A stretch of 64,000 nt of DNA from Flavobacterium sediminis. GTDB taxonomy: Bacteria; Bacteroidota; Bacteroidia; Flavobacteriales; Flavobacteriaceae. The stretch's first letter is position 1; each line of letters starts with the position of its first letter. Location: NCBI RefSeq assembly GCF_003148385.1, contig NZ_CP029463.1, positions 2,542,001-2,606,000 on the forward strand, read 5' to 3'. The position numbers and the translations under genes are program-made. The notes beneath the pieces were generated by a model. That model was not told the DNA's origin and did not search any database. It saw only the letters and a list, made by a program, of their open reading frames with translations. Below, piece by piece: positions 35,330-43,752 of this stretch.

Positions 35330-35698
35330 TTAATTTAGCCGATTTACAGTTCCCCGTTGCTTTTTAGTATCACCTATAAAAGCATACTCAAAAATATAAC
35401 CGTTTTCATTAGTGGTCACTATTTTCATGTGTATTGCTTTTTTCTCAGCTCTGTTTTTAGGGTGTAATTTTTGCAGGACAAATTCACAATCATTGATCCA
35501 TCTGACAGCAGAGGTATCTGTTTTACCTCTGAACGTTTCTATTTGCAAAGAATCGTTACGAACAAAGACGGAAGTTTCGGTCTTACCGTCAATTTCCTGT
35601 GAAAATTCAAATTTACCGGTCTTAAAGTCAGTACAATTGCGCTTCTGATTGTAACAAGAAGCCATAATAAAAGGTATAAGTAGTAGAAGTTTTTTCAT
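35330..35698 (-). CDS. Hypothetical lipoprotein (122 aa)
   Basis: A 122-residue lipoprotein (LLIPFIMASC, Cys15) with a small beta-rich domain (RNCTDFKTGKFEFSQEIDGK, VRWINDCEFVLQKLHPKNRA). Two Cys (about residues 22 and 71) could form a disulfide. Similar small proteins in Flavobacterium are sometimes labelled DNA topoisomerase IV in databases, which has no support in this sequence. Function is unknown. It lies 21 bases after the DUF1572 gene and may be cotranscribed with it. Confidence 0.75.
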   Translation of the reverse strand: MKKLLLLIPFIMASCYNQKRNCTDFKTGKFEFSQEIDGKTETSVFVRNDSLQIETFRGKTDTSAVRWINDCEFVLQKLHPKNRAEKKAIHMKIVTTNENGYIFEYAFIGDTKKQRGTVNRLN

Positions 35699-35719
35699 TT
35701 TTAAGATAAGGTTCTCAGG

Positions 35720-36301
35720 CTATTTTAAGTTCTTTAATTCATCATCAGTGAAATGCTTTATCCTTTTTTCTTCTGAAAATTTTTCAGCATTGTAATCTTT
35801 TGATCTGTTTTTCGGAATGGATAAGCTATTCCACTCTGTTTCTTTAAGCAATTTAGCACAAAACACGATTTGTCCCACGTGGTAAGGGTAATGAGCTAGT
35901 TGTCTGTTTATTGCATCAACAACAGTATGTCCCTGATTGCGGATGTAAACAATTTTACTCAGATCATCCGGTTTTAAACTTTTAAGGGTGTCTAAAAAAA
36001 CGTTCCAGCCTTTATTCCAGAGAGCCATTACTGCTTCTTTAGAATTAATATCATTTTCAAACTCAGCATCCCGGTTACGCCATTCTTTCTCCCCGTCGCT
36101 TGTAAGAAAATCTGTCCAACGGGAAAGCATATTACCGGCTAAATGTTTTATAATTAATGCTATAGAATTACTATTGTCGTTATACGATACAAATAATTGT
36201 TCTTCAGAAATTTGTTCCATGGCTTTTTCGGCAAGTGCCTTGTAATACAACATTTGCTTATAAACACTTTCGGTATAATTCTTAGGATCTATCGCCATCA
36301 A
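35720..36301 (-). CDS. DUF1572 family protein (DinB-like)
   Basis: A 193-residue helical protein with the DinB/DUF1572 pattern of a four-helix bundle and metal-binding His: IALIIKHLAGNMLSRWTDFL (about 47-66, His about 53) and NRQLAHYPYHVGQIVFCAKL (about 132-151, His about 137 and 141). Such proteins bind a divalent metal and may act as thiol-dependent transferases. The start is at 36301 or at the next Met, 36298. It overlaps the DUF6095 gene by about 20 bases. Function is unknown. Confidence 0.85.
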   Translation of the reverse strand: MMAIDPKNYTESVYKQMLYYKALAEKAMEQISEEQLFVSYNDNSNSIALIIKHLAGNMLSRWTDFLTSDGEKEWRNRDAEFENDINSKEAVMALWNKGWNVFLDTLKSLKPDDLSKIVYIRNQGHTVVDAINRQLAHYPYHVGQIVFCAKLLKETEWNSLSIPKNRSKDYNAEKFSEEKRIKHFTDDELKNLK

Positions 36302-36512
36302 ATAAGCTTTTAATCAGGGTATTAATGCCTTTGAAAATCAAAAAAATTGAAAATCCGCAAATAATAATTCCTAATCCTAAAACGTAAGGATACAAAGGAT
36401 TCTCTTTGTTTTTAAAAGCACTGTTAATTACCACAGGTCCGATGAAGAGTAAGGGTAAAGACAGTGCTAAGACTCTAATACCTTTTAATAGTATTTTTTT
36501 ATTTGTAGCCAT
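36282..36512 (-). CDS. DUF6095 family small membrane protein
   Basis: A 76-residue inner-membrane protein with two hydrophobic helices: VLALSLPLLFIGPVVINSAF (14-33) and YVLGLGIIICGFSIFLIFKG (43-62), joined by a short charged loop KNKENPLYP. The length and layout fit DUF6095, a Bacteroidota family of unknown function. It is packed between an exported protein gene (1-base overlap) and the DUF1572 gene, so it is translated as part of a chain. Confidence 0.8.
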   Translation of the reverse strand: MATNKKILLKGIRVLALSLPLLFIGPVVINSAFKNKENPLYPYVLGLGIIICGFSIFLIFKGINTLIKSLFDGDRS

Positions 36513-36979
36513 TAAAAATTAATATGGAAACCAATTCCGTTCTGATTGGTAATTAATTTAACATCAAAATTATAGCCTAAGGTTTTTTCTTTTTCAGGTA
36601 AAGCAGCATTATAAGTATTGATACTTTCTTCAATACGTTTTTTGTTTCCTGATAAAATAGGAATAGATATACCTGCAACGACCACACCTGCTACAGTCAG
36701 AGCTTTAGGGTAACTTCTGTTGTCCGTAGTTAATCCCATTACAGCATCAGCAACACACAATCCTAAACCGGAAGCTAATAATATACCTCCTATTGATTGT
36801 CTTGTTTTAGCTTTATTATAAAGTTTTAAAGCGTCTTCATTCGCAGCTAATATTTTTTTGATCTCATGTTTATATACCAAACTGTCATTGACAAAAAATT
36901 TATTGTCCTCGTATTTGATTTCTTGAGCAAAAGCTAATCCTGTAAAAAGGAAACAAAGGGCAAATAAGAAAGTTTTCAT
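36512..36979 (-). CDS. Hypothetical exported membrane-anchored protein (155 aa)
   Basis: A signal peptide (LFALCFLFTGLAFAQ) is followed by a short domain (IKYEDNKFFVNDSLVYKHEI), two hydrophobic helices (IGGILLASGLGLCVADAVMG at about 62-81, ALTVAGVVVAGISIPILSG at about 91-109) and a C-terminal beta part ending GIGFHINF. I do not recognise the family; similar proteins occur in flavobacteria. It shares one base with the DUF6095 gene and lies 21 bases downstream of murQ. Confidence 0.72.
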   Translation of the reverse strand: MKTFLFALCFLFTGLAFAQEIKYEDNKFFVNDSLVYKHEIKKILAANEDALKLYNKAKTRQSIGGILLASGLGLCVADAVMGLTTDNRSYPKALTVAGVVVAGISIPILSGNKKRIEESINTYNAALPEKEKTLGYNFDVKLITNQNGIGFHINF

Positions 36980-37000
36980 ATTGATATAGGGTTTATTAAA

Positions 37001-37819
37001 TTATTTTAAAGATTGATAATGGTTGATCGCATTGCGAACGTTACCGTGTTTTTCTAACAACGTCTGTGCTTTTTCATAAGTAATGTTTAGTTCCTCTATA
37101 AGCATTTTAATACCTCTGTCGACTAATTTAGTATTGCTCAGTTGCATGTCTACCATTTTATTGCCCTTAACACGACCTAGTTGTATCATAACGGTTGTAG
37201 AGATCATGTTCAGGACTAGTTTCTGAGCTGTTCCGGCTTTCATACGGCTGCTTCCCGTAACAAATTCAGGACCTACTACTATTTCGACAGGGAATTTAGC
37301 AACTTGAGCTAAAGGACTACCTTGATTACAAGTGATACATCCTGTTGTAATGTGATTTGCATTGCATTTTTCCAGTCCACCGATCACATAAGGAGTAGTT
37401 CCGGAAGCTGCAATTCCAATGACAACATCATTTTCATTTATTTTACAGGCTCGTAAGTCCTCCCAGGCTTGTTCGGTATCGTCTTCGGCAAATTCAACAG
37501 CACGTCTTATAGCGGTATCTCCTCCGGCAATTAAACCGATAACCTGATCAAAGGGAACGCCAAATGTAGGCGGACATTCAGAAGCATCTACAATTCCCAG
37601 ACGCCCGGAAGTACCGGCTCCGATGTAAAATAAACGCCCTCCTTTTCTCATCTGTTCAGTTATAGCTGTCACTAAGCTTTCTATCTGACGAATGGCTTTT
37701 TCAACAGCAAACGGTACGGTTTTATCCTCATTGTTGATATTTGTCAATACATCAGCAACCGACATTTTTTCCAAATGGTTGTATTTTGAAGTTTGTTCGG
37801 TAGTTTTGGTAAAACTCAT
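37001..37819 (-). CDS. murQ: N-acetylmuramic acid 6-phosphate etherase
   Basis: A 272-residue SIS-domain enzyme that cleaves the lactyl ether of MurNAc-6-P in peptidoglycan recycling. It shows FYIGAGTSGRLGIVDASECP (about 64-83), LIAGGDTAIRRAVEFAEDD, the catalytic region AASGTTPYVIGGLEKCN and FVTGSSRMKAGTAQKLVLNM (about 186-205), all diagnostic. Length is slightly short compared with about 300 in E. coli because the N-terminus is trimmed. No AnmK or MurNAc transporter is adjacent. It leads a four-gene minus-strand run. Confidence 0.96.
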   Translation of the reverse strand: MSFTKTTEQTSKYNHLEKMSVADVLTNINNEDKTVPFAVEKAIRQIESLVTAITEQMRKGGRLFYIGAGTSGRLGIVDASECPPTFGVPFDQVIGLIAGGDTAIRRAVEFAEDDTEQAWEDLRACKINENDVVIGIAASGTTPYVIGGLEKCNANHITTGCITCNQGSPLAQVAKFPVEIVVGPEFVTGSSRMKAGTAQKLVLNMISTTVMIQLGRVKGNKMVDMQLSNTKLVDRGIKMLIEELNITYEKAQTLLEKHGNVRNAINHYQSLK

Positions 37820-37927
37820 AAGTCAGCTCGGTTTGGTAGCTAATTTACAAAGAAATTTGATTTGAGTGATATGATAGAAATGTTTTTTGATTGAAGATCA
37901 ATAAAAACGGTTATACTTGTTTCCTGT

Positions 37928-38638
37928 TTACATAAAATAGGCTAAAATAATTCCTAAAATGATGACACTCAATTTTGCAAGATTAAATTTATGTCCTTCA
38001 CTACTTTCAAAAATAATAGTAGATGAGATATGAAATAGAATACCAATTACAATTCCTGCGATCTGAGTGTAATAATGGGTTAGGAATTCAAGGTTCTCGG
38101 CTAAATAAGTTCCTATGGGAGTCATAAAAGCGAATACGAACATAAAGAAGAAAATTGCTTTAGCTTTTAAATGGGCATTCACAAAAAAGGAGGTCAAAAT
38201 TATAGCGATAGGGAAGTGGTGTATTGCAATGCCGAAAGCCAAATGATTGTCATTACTGATAGGCATTCCTTCTAATAATGCATGTATACATAAACTGAAA
38301 AATAATAACCAAGGCATTTTGTGAAGATGATCATGAGTATGTACATGACCGTGTTCGGCACCTTTAGACAAATATTCCAGAATGATTTGAAATACAATCC
38401 CGATCATAATATAAATACCCACAGCACTATGGTGGTGATGGTGGTGGCCTTCGATGTGTTGTAAATCAGATTCATAGACCTCCGGAAGTAAGTGCATTAC
38501 AGTAAGGGATAATAAAAAGGAACCACTAAAAGCTAATAAAAGTTTTAGATTGCGCTTATTTTTAGGCTTTAAAAACAGGGCAACGGCATATCCTAATAGA
38601 ACGGATAATAAGGGGAATATATAAATTGAGTAAGGCAT
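37928..38638 (-). CDS. ZIP family metal transporter
   Basis: A 236-residue inner-membrane protein with about seven or eight helices. A His-rich cytoplasmic or periplasmic loop HIEGHHHHHHSAVG (about 61-74) and HGHVHTHDHLHKM are typical of ZIP zinc/iron carriers. The metal-binding helix LCIHALLEGMPISND matches the ZIP HxxxEG motif, and AIHHFPIAIILTSF the second one. It follows a methyltransferase gene (3 bases). The direction (uptake) and metal are inferred from the family. Confidence 0.9.
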   Translation of the reverse strand: MPYSIYIFPLLSVLLGYAVALFLKPKNKRNLKLLLAFSGSFLLSLTVMHLLPEVYESDLQHIEGHHHHHHSAVGIYIMIGIVFQIILEYLSKGAEHGHVHTHDHLHKMPWLLFFSLCIHALLEGMPISNDNHLAFGIAIHHFPIAIILTSFFVNAHLKAKAIFFFMFVFAFMTPIGTYLAENLEFLTHYYTQIAGIVIGILFHISSTIIFESSEGHKFNLAKLSVIILGIILAYFM

Positions 38639-38641
38639 ATT

Positions 38642-39385
38642 TTATTTAAAGATCATAATTAAACGTTCTGATTGCTTTCTAAAGAATTTTTGCAATTTGT
38701 AGTTGCCGAAAATATCTAATAGATAAATTCCGGCTTCTTCCATCATGGATTCAAAATCTTCTAAACGTAAAGCTTGTACTTTTTCTACAAAATGGTGCTG
38801 ATAGCCGTCTGCAAAAAAGTCAATCTCTTTAAAAATATGATTGTCTTTTACATATCTTTTGATATGGAATTCAATGTTTTCCACTACTTTGGTTTCTTCC
38901 GGTACTAAATGTTCAATCACATAATCCACATTCATAAAGTCAATACAGGCAAATCCTGTTTCGTTCAAACTATTATGAATAGCTTTTAAGGTTTTTAAAT
39001 TGTCAGTGTCATCTTCAAAATATCCGAAACTGGTAAACAAATTAAAGATAGCATCGTATTTTTCGTCAGATTGTAAACGCATGTCATGAACTTTAAAATG
39101 CAAAGTTTCATTAGTAGCTTTTGATGCTTCTTTGATACTGTTTTCTGAAAGATCAATACCGGTAACGTCGTAACCTAAAGAGTTTAAATAAATAGAATGT
39201 CTGCCTTTTCCGCAGGCCAGATCTAATATTTTAGCATTTTCAGGTAAATTCAGATATTGCGTTAGATTGTCCATGAAGTGCTGTGCTTCATTATAATCTC
39301 TGTCTTTGTATAAAATATGATAATAAGGCGTATCAAACCAAGATGCAAACCAATTTTGAGTGTTTGATTTTGTATTTTCAGTCAT
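38642..39385 (-). CDS. Class I SAM-dependent methyltransferase
   Basis: A 247-residue cytoplasmic methyltransferase. The SAM-binding motif I is KILDLACGKGRHSIYLNSLG (about 55-74), followed by VTGIDLSENSIKEASKA and the region KYDAIFNLFTSFGYFEDD, which holds motif II/III. The C-terminal half has a beta domain (IEFHIKRYVKDNHIFKEIDF). The substrate is unknown; the family often acts on small molecules. It is divergent from the rlmL-like gene through back-to-back promoter elements and precedes the ZIP gene. Confidence 0.88.
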   Translation of the reverse strand: MTENTKSNTQNWFASWFDTPYYHILYKDRDYNEAQHFMDNLTQYLNLPENAKILDLACGKGRHSIYLNSLGYDVTGIDLSENSIKEASKATNETLHFKVHDMRLQSDEKYDAIFNLFTSFGYFEDDTDNLKTLKAIHNSLNETGFACIDFMNVDYVIEHLVPEETKVVENIEFHIKRYVKDNHIFKEIDFFADGYQHHFVEKVQALRLEDFESMMEEAGIYLLDIFGNYKLQKFFRKQSERLIMIFK

Positions 39386-39412
39386 TATTCTTTCTCTAGC
39401 CGATTAGTCTTG

Positions 39413-39431
39413 CAAATTTAATGTATTTTTG
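39413..39431. promoter_or_regulatory. Back-to-back promoter elements between two methyltransferase genes
   Basis: Minus-strand TAAATTTG (39413-39420) and plus-strand TATTTTTG (39424-39431) are separated by 3 bases and point away from each other. They would serve the genes starting at 39385 (minus) and 39504 (plus). TTG boxes at the normal distance are not obvious for either. Confidence 0.4.
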
Positions 39432-39503
39432 CACAACTCTGATATAAGATACAGGTATTTAGAATTTGAATTTAAGCAGGGTATTGAATTTACGGTCGAA
39501 CAG

Positions 39504-40654
39504 ATGGAAAACTTTAAAATGATCGCCAAAACTTTTTTTGGCTTTGAAGAGATTTTAGCGAAAGAATTGCAACAATTAGGAGCCCAAAAAGTAGTACAGG
39601 GAACCCGTATGGTTAGTTTTTTAGGAGATAAAGGGTTTATGTATAAAGCCAATTTGGCTTTGCGAACTGCCTTAAAGATCCTGAAACCATTGAAAACTTT
39701 TAAAGCTTTCAACGAAAAAAGCTTGTATGAAGGGGTAAAAAGTATTGATTGGTCTGATTATTTGAATGAGAATCAAACGTTCATGATTGAGACAACGTTA
39801 CATTCGGAATTATTCAATCACAGCCAGTTTGTAGCTTTAAAAGCTAAAGATGCGGTGGTGGATCAGTTTAGAGAATCGGTAGGGAAACGTCCGAGTATTG
39901 ATAAAGAATTTCCGGATTTGCGTATTCATGTGCATATTGATCGTGATCTGTGTACGGTTTCTATAGACACCTCAGGAGCTTCTTTGCATCACAGAGGATA
40001 TAAAACAGCTACAAACATAGCCCCTATAAATGAGGTTCTGGCAGCAGGAATGTTATTGCTTTCGGGTGGGATGGTAATTCTCATTTTATGGATCCGATGT
40101 GCGGGAGCGGAACTATTTTGGCAGAAGCTGCTATGATAGCATGTAACATACCGGCTAATATCAACCGAAAAGAATTTGCTTTTGAAAGATGGAAAGACTG
40201 GGACAGTGAGTTGTTTGATACTATTTTAGAATCATTATTGAAAAAGACTAAAGAGTTTCACTATACCATTACGGGATATGATAAAGCGCCTAGTGCTGTT
40301 CATAAAGCAAAAGACAATCTGAAAAATGCCAATCTTGACGATTATGTAACGATAAGTCAGGCTAATTTCTTTGAAACGAAAAAAGAGACTGACGGACCGT
40401 TGCACATGGTCTTTAATCCGCCTTACGGAGAACGTCTGGATATTGACATGGAACGTTTTTACAGAGAAATAGGAGACACGTTGAAACAAGGTTATCCTAA
40501 TACTAATGCGTGGTTTATTACTTCAAATCTCGAAGCTTTAAAATTTGTAGGCTTAAGACCTTCGCGAAAAATAAAGCTGTTCAACGGGAAATTAGAAGCT
40601 CGTTTGGTAAAATATGAAATGTACGAGGGGAGCAAGAAAGCAAAGTTTAATTAA
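39504..40654 (+). pseudogene. THUMP-domain rRNA (guanine-N2) methyltransferase, RlmL-like, broken by a one-base loss
   Basis: The start half carries a THUMP domain (TFFGFEEILAKELQQLGAQK, LRIHVHIDRDLCTVSIDTSG); the second half is the methyltransferase (MDPMCGSGTILAEAAMIACN, MVFNPPYGERLDIDMERFYR). They are in different frames. The joint is at about 40062-40070, where one missing base turns the expected SGWDGNSHFMDP into SGGMVILILWI and a stop at 40136. Adding one base restores 383 residues, the family size. ATG 39504 is chosen because the earlier TTG lies inside the -7 element. It is either a sequence error or a real loss; a -1 slip is less likely. Confidence 0.85.
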
Positions 40655-40677
40655 GCTCTCAGAAGAAAAATAGAATT

Positions 40678-40911
40678 ATGAGTAAAAAGACAAAAGCATT
40701 CTTATATAATTTGGCAGGCTTTATCGCTTTTTTTGTGCCAACATGGTTCATAGGAGCAAATCTTCTTAAAATGGAAGATTTTTGGCCAAAGATAATAGCA
40801 TTTGCAGTATCCCTTTTCTTGTCTCCTAAATTTCAGTTTCTCAAAACAGCTGAAGGAGATAAGATATTTATGAAATGGTTGTTTGTCAAAGGAATTAAAG
40901 AAGTGAAGTAA
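40678..40911 (+). CDS. Small conserved membrane protein (77 aa)
   Basis: A 77-residue protein with two hydrophobic segments: FLYNLAGFIAFFVPTWFIGA (8-27) and IIAFAVSLFLSPKFQFL (39-55), and a basic C-terminus (KWLFVKGIKEVK). The family is not recognised, though similar short proteins sit near methyltransferase genes in flavobacteria. It begins 23 bases after the RlmL-like gene and may be cotranscribed. Confidence 0.72.
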   Translation: MSKKTKAFLYNLAGFIAFFVPTWFIGANLLKMEDFWPKIIAFAVSLFLSPKFQFLKTAEGDKIFMKWLFVKGIKEVK

Positions 40912-40922
40912 TAATCTATGAT

Positions 40923-41981
40923 CTATAATCGATCTTTGATCTCTTTTATAATTTCTTCAGTAGATAAACCGGTTGTGTTTAAACTGCAATTTTTATTGCC
41001 GTAAGGGCCATAACGGGTCGGGTCAGTTACATGGAATAAACCGATTGTCGTGGTACCACTAGAAACGGATAAATGCATCATACCGCTATCAGCACCGATA
41101 AAGATACTTGTATTAGCCATTACGGCTGTAATTTCACGGATGTCTTTACTGTAATAAGTAGGTGCTTTATGCTGGATCTGAGAAATGTTTTCAACAGGAA
41201 GAATTTCAATCAGGTTGTAATCTTTGAATTCTGCCAACATAGCTTGGTATAGTTTTTCCCACCACTGTTCGGAATAACATTTGTCTCCTGTAGCAAAAGT
41301 GAAAATGGCAATAGTAGGTTTGTTTTTGTCGGGAATGATTTCATGTAGTTTCTCTTGTCCGTTTTGCAACTCTTCAGCAGAAAGTTTTAACGATAAAACA
41401 GGAATGTTTTTTTCCGGGATTGCTCTTCCGGAAAGTTCTAAATACGCCCAGAAATTGTAGACCGGAAATTTAGCAAAATGTTCATAATCCGGTAGTTTGT
41501 TGTATGGATTGTCTTCAATTTCTCCGTAAAATTTGTAAGGAGCTCTGGAAAGTTTAGTCGCCAGTCTTCCGGATGACGAACCTTTTGTTGTATTGATCAC
41601 CAAGTCATATTTTTTTAGCCTTAGTCTGAACCAGGTTTTGAAATATAAAAAAAGTTCTTTAAAATGTTTTTTAGGGAGACATAGAATTTGATCTACTTGA
41701 GTGTAATTTTCAAAAAGAACATTGGCTACCGTACCTTTAACGAATAAGTCTATCTTACTGTCCGGGAACTGCTTTGATATTTCCAAAATAAGAGGCGTAA
41801 TAAGTAATGTATTTCCAAGACGGTGATTAGGTCTGACAATCAGGATTTTTTTAGGGGTAACACCTTTAACGATAAATCGATTTTTACCGATATTCCGGGT
41901 TAATCCTTTCGTTATTTTTCTTCTGAAAATATTAATTTTTGCCAGGTTACTCATTAGATAAAGTTTTTGGGATAGCCTCAA
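40923..41981 (-). CDS. Glycosyltransferase family 9 (heptosyltransferase-like)
   Basis: A 352-residue GT9 enzyme, likely adding a heptose or similar sugar to lipopolysaccharide or a surface glycan at the inner membrane. N-terminal KKILIVRPNHRLGNTLLITP (about 44-63), LVINTTKGSSSGRLATKLSR, and C-terminal FIGADSGMMHLSVSSGTTTIGLFH (about 296-) match the GT-B fold donor site. The start could be the second Met (MSNLAKINIF, 41954). It stands alone and is not part of a visible glycan cluster. Confidence 0.87.
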   Translation of the reverse strand: MRLSQKLYLMSNLAKINIFRRKITKGLTRNIGKNRFIVKGVTPKKILIVRPNHRLGNTLLITPLILEISKQFPDSKIDLFVKGTVANVLFENYTQVDQILCLPKKHFKELFLYFKTWFRLRLKKYDLVINTTKGSSSGRLATKLSRAPYKFYGEIEDNPYNKLPDYEHFAKFPVYNFWAYLELSGRAIPEKNIPVLSLKLSAEELQNGQEKLHEIIPDKNKPTIAIFTFATGDKCYSEQWWEKLYQAMLAEFKDYNLIEILPVENISQIQHKAPTYYSKDIREITAVMANTSIFIGADSGMMHLSVSSGTTTIGLFHVTDPTRYGPYGNKNCSLNTTGLSTEEIIKEIKDRL

Positions 41982-42106
41982 ATTTAATATTTTTTAATGA
42001 TTAATTACGGATAAATGTAGATTGTTAACTTTTTGGTAATAATACTCTGTAATTTTTACAGTAAAGATATTTTTTAAGGAGTCTAAGTAATGTATTCGGA
42101 TAAAAG

Positions 42107-42562
42107 TTATAAATCCAGCGTCATATAAATATCTGCTCTGTCGTATTGATTATTTTCAATGGGGTGTTCCGTAAAACCGAATTTTTTGTAAAGATGAATG
42201 GCCGGTTTTAAAGAAGAGTTCGTATACAGAATGATTTTACGTGCCTTATGATCTTTAGCATAAGCAATACAAGCCTGAATTAAATAATTAGAAATGCTTT
42301 TTCCCTGATGGTTCTCTGCTACAGCCATTTTAGCTAATTCGTAGGTAGTGTCATCGACTTTTATAATAGCGACAACTCCCACCGGCTCTTTTTTGTACAG
42401 AGCGGTAAAGATCTCACCTCCTTTTTCTAGAATATATTCTTCGGGATGGGTGAGTGCTTTAATATCGGGGTCTTCGACTTTGAAATATTTTTCGATCCAA
42501 TGAAGATTTAATTGTTTGAAAGCTTCTCTATATTCCGGCTGAAAACTTTTGATCTCTATCAT
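42107..42562 (-). CDS. GNAT family N-acetyltransferase
   Basis: A 151-residue acetyltransferase with an acetyl-CoA loop in AKMAVAENHQGKSISNYLIQACIAYAKDH (about 72-100) and the end IHLYKKFGFTEHPIENNQYD. Its start IEIKSFQPEYREAFKQLNLHW suits a small-molecule acetyltransferase. Substrate is unknown. It starts 15 bases after the DUF6048 gene ends and is likely transcribed with it and DUF6452. Confidence 0.87.
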   Translation of the reverse strand: MIEIKSFQPEYREAFKQLNLHWIEKYFKVEDPDIKALTHPEEYILEKGGEIFTALYKKEPVGVVAIIKVDDTTYELAKMAVAENHQGKSISNYLIQACIAYAKDHKARKIILYTNSSLKPAIHLYKKFGFTEHPIENNQYDRADIYMTLDL

Positions 42563-42577
42563 TTGAGAATATGAAAA

Positions 42578-43267
42578 TTATTTTTTCTTCTTGTAAATAG
42601 GGATGAAATAACTTAATGTGTAATTAAATCCTGCTCCGAATTTACCTTCATAGGTTCTGTTATAGCCCGGAATAAAAAGGTTATCAAAATTATCCGGTTT
42701 TTTATTGGAAACCAAATAATTTAAGCGGACAGAAAAGCCTAAGAACACGTTATTAAATAGTTCAGCCTTAATACCGCCGATAACTTCGATCCAACTGGCA
42801 CTTAACCCATCAAATTTTTGTCCCGGAGTAACAATGTTCTCTCCGTAATAATTAAGAGGATCATATATTTTATAGCTGTCCAGAGTATGTGAAAAAGTGC
42901 TGATACCTACCCGCATTCCGGTATAGATCATATTTTCCATATCCAGCCAGTTCTCGTAAGCATTATAATCAAAACCGATCTTAAAGTATGAACCGTTTGT
43001 TGTAAAGTTAAAACGGTCGTCATCAACGGTTTTTTCTTCGTTACCGATTTCACCTGCAATGTAGAATTTATTGGTCAGGCGATAATCTCCAACTAATTCT
43101 AAACCTTTATAATTTGAATCATAGAAAGATTTTGATAAACGATGTAAATCAACTCCTATACGCAATCCGTAACGTTGAGGATACGTTTTAATGGAGTCCT
43201 GTGCATTGATCTGTGTGACCAAAATAAGTGCGATAAAACTAAAAATATAATTTAAGGTGTACTTCAT
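42578..43267 (-). CDS. DUF6048 family outer-membrane beta-barrel-like protein
   Basis: A 229-residue exported protein with signal peptide (LNYIFSFIALILVTQINAQ). Alternating hydrophobic and polar strands (YGLRIGVDLHRLSKSFYDSN, LSYFIPIYKKKK at the end, many Tyr) suggest a small outer-membrane beta barrel; the sequence fits DUF6048, a Bacteroidota family without known function. Its start overlaps the DUF6452 lipoprotein gene by 29 bases, so the two are translationally coupled and likely act together at the outer membrane. Confidence 0.82.
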   Translation of the reverse strand: MKYTLNYIFSFIALILVTQINAQDSIKTYPQRYGLRIGVDLHRLSKSFYDSNYKGLELVGDYRLTNKFYIAGEIGNEEKTVDDDRFNFTTNGSYFKIGFDYNAYENWLDMENMIYTGMRVGISTFSHTLDSYKIYDPLNYYGENIVTPGQKFDGLSASWIEVIGGIKAELFNNVFLGFSVRLNYLVSNKKPDNFDNLFIPGYNRTYEGKFGAGFNYTLSYFIPIYKKKK

Positions 43268-43727
43268 CTTCGTTAGTTATGCTGGATTGTTCAATGGTAT
43301 AGTTGTTAATCCAATTAGTAGAATTAAGAGTAACTCCGGTGAGGTTAAAATTAGTTTTATAACCACAGGCTCTTGATATGTAAATATCCTCTCTGGTATA
43401 ATCTATCGTAAGAATATCTTCAATATCATCTGAAGTATCTTCATCATTACCGTTTAAAATGAGTTTAAAAGTGACCTGATCGGCATTGGTTTTTAACGGA
43501 AGCAAGATCTGTGTTACGGAAGATTCCGAGAGGGTATCGTTCACGGAGGTTTCGAAGTAAGCAATACCTGTAACTTCTTTTATTTCGGTTGTGTTAGTGG
43601 CATCATAGAACTCAATAACTAATTGAGGGGTAGTAACTGTTCCGTCAGCACAAAGGTCGTCTTTTTCACAATTCCAGAATGAAACAGCAAAAAGGATCAT
43701 TAAACTTATAATACTATATTTCTTCAT
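43239..43727 (-). CDS. DUF6452 family lipoprotein
   Basis: A 162-residue lipoprotein (FAVSFWNC, Cys20). EKDD follows the Cys, matching the K-D-D type surface-export signal of Bacteroidota lipoproteins. The rest is a beta-sandwich (VIEFYDATNTTEIKEVTGIA, YISRACGYKTNFNLTGVTLN). It fits the DUF6452 family of unknown function. It overlaps the DUF6048 barrel-like gene. A surface lipoprotein plus a barrel is a plausible two-part outer-membrane complex. Confidence 0.82.
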   Translation of the reverse strand: MKKYSIISLMILFAVSFWNCEKDDLCADGTVTTPQLVIEFYDATNTTEIKEVTGIAYFETSVNDTLSESSVTQILLPLKTNADQVTFKLILNGNDEDTSDDIEDILTIDYTREDIYISRACGYKTNFNLTGVTLNSTNWINNYTIEQSSITNEDEVHLKLYF

Positions 43728-43752
43728 CTACGGTATATTAAAACCTGTTTTT

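Noticed and set aside
35330..35698. Reading the 122-residue gene as a topoisomerase IV part
   Set aside because: Such labels exist in databases for similar proteins, but the sequence is a small lipoprotein without topoisomerase motifs.
40062..40070. Programmed frameshift in the rlmL-like gene
   Set aside because: The site lacks an X XXY YYZ heptamer; only a Gly codon could re-pair at GGG. A missing base is simpler.
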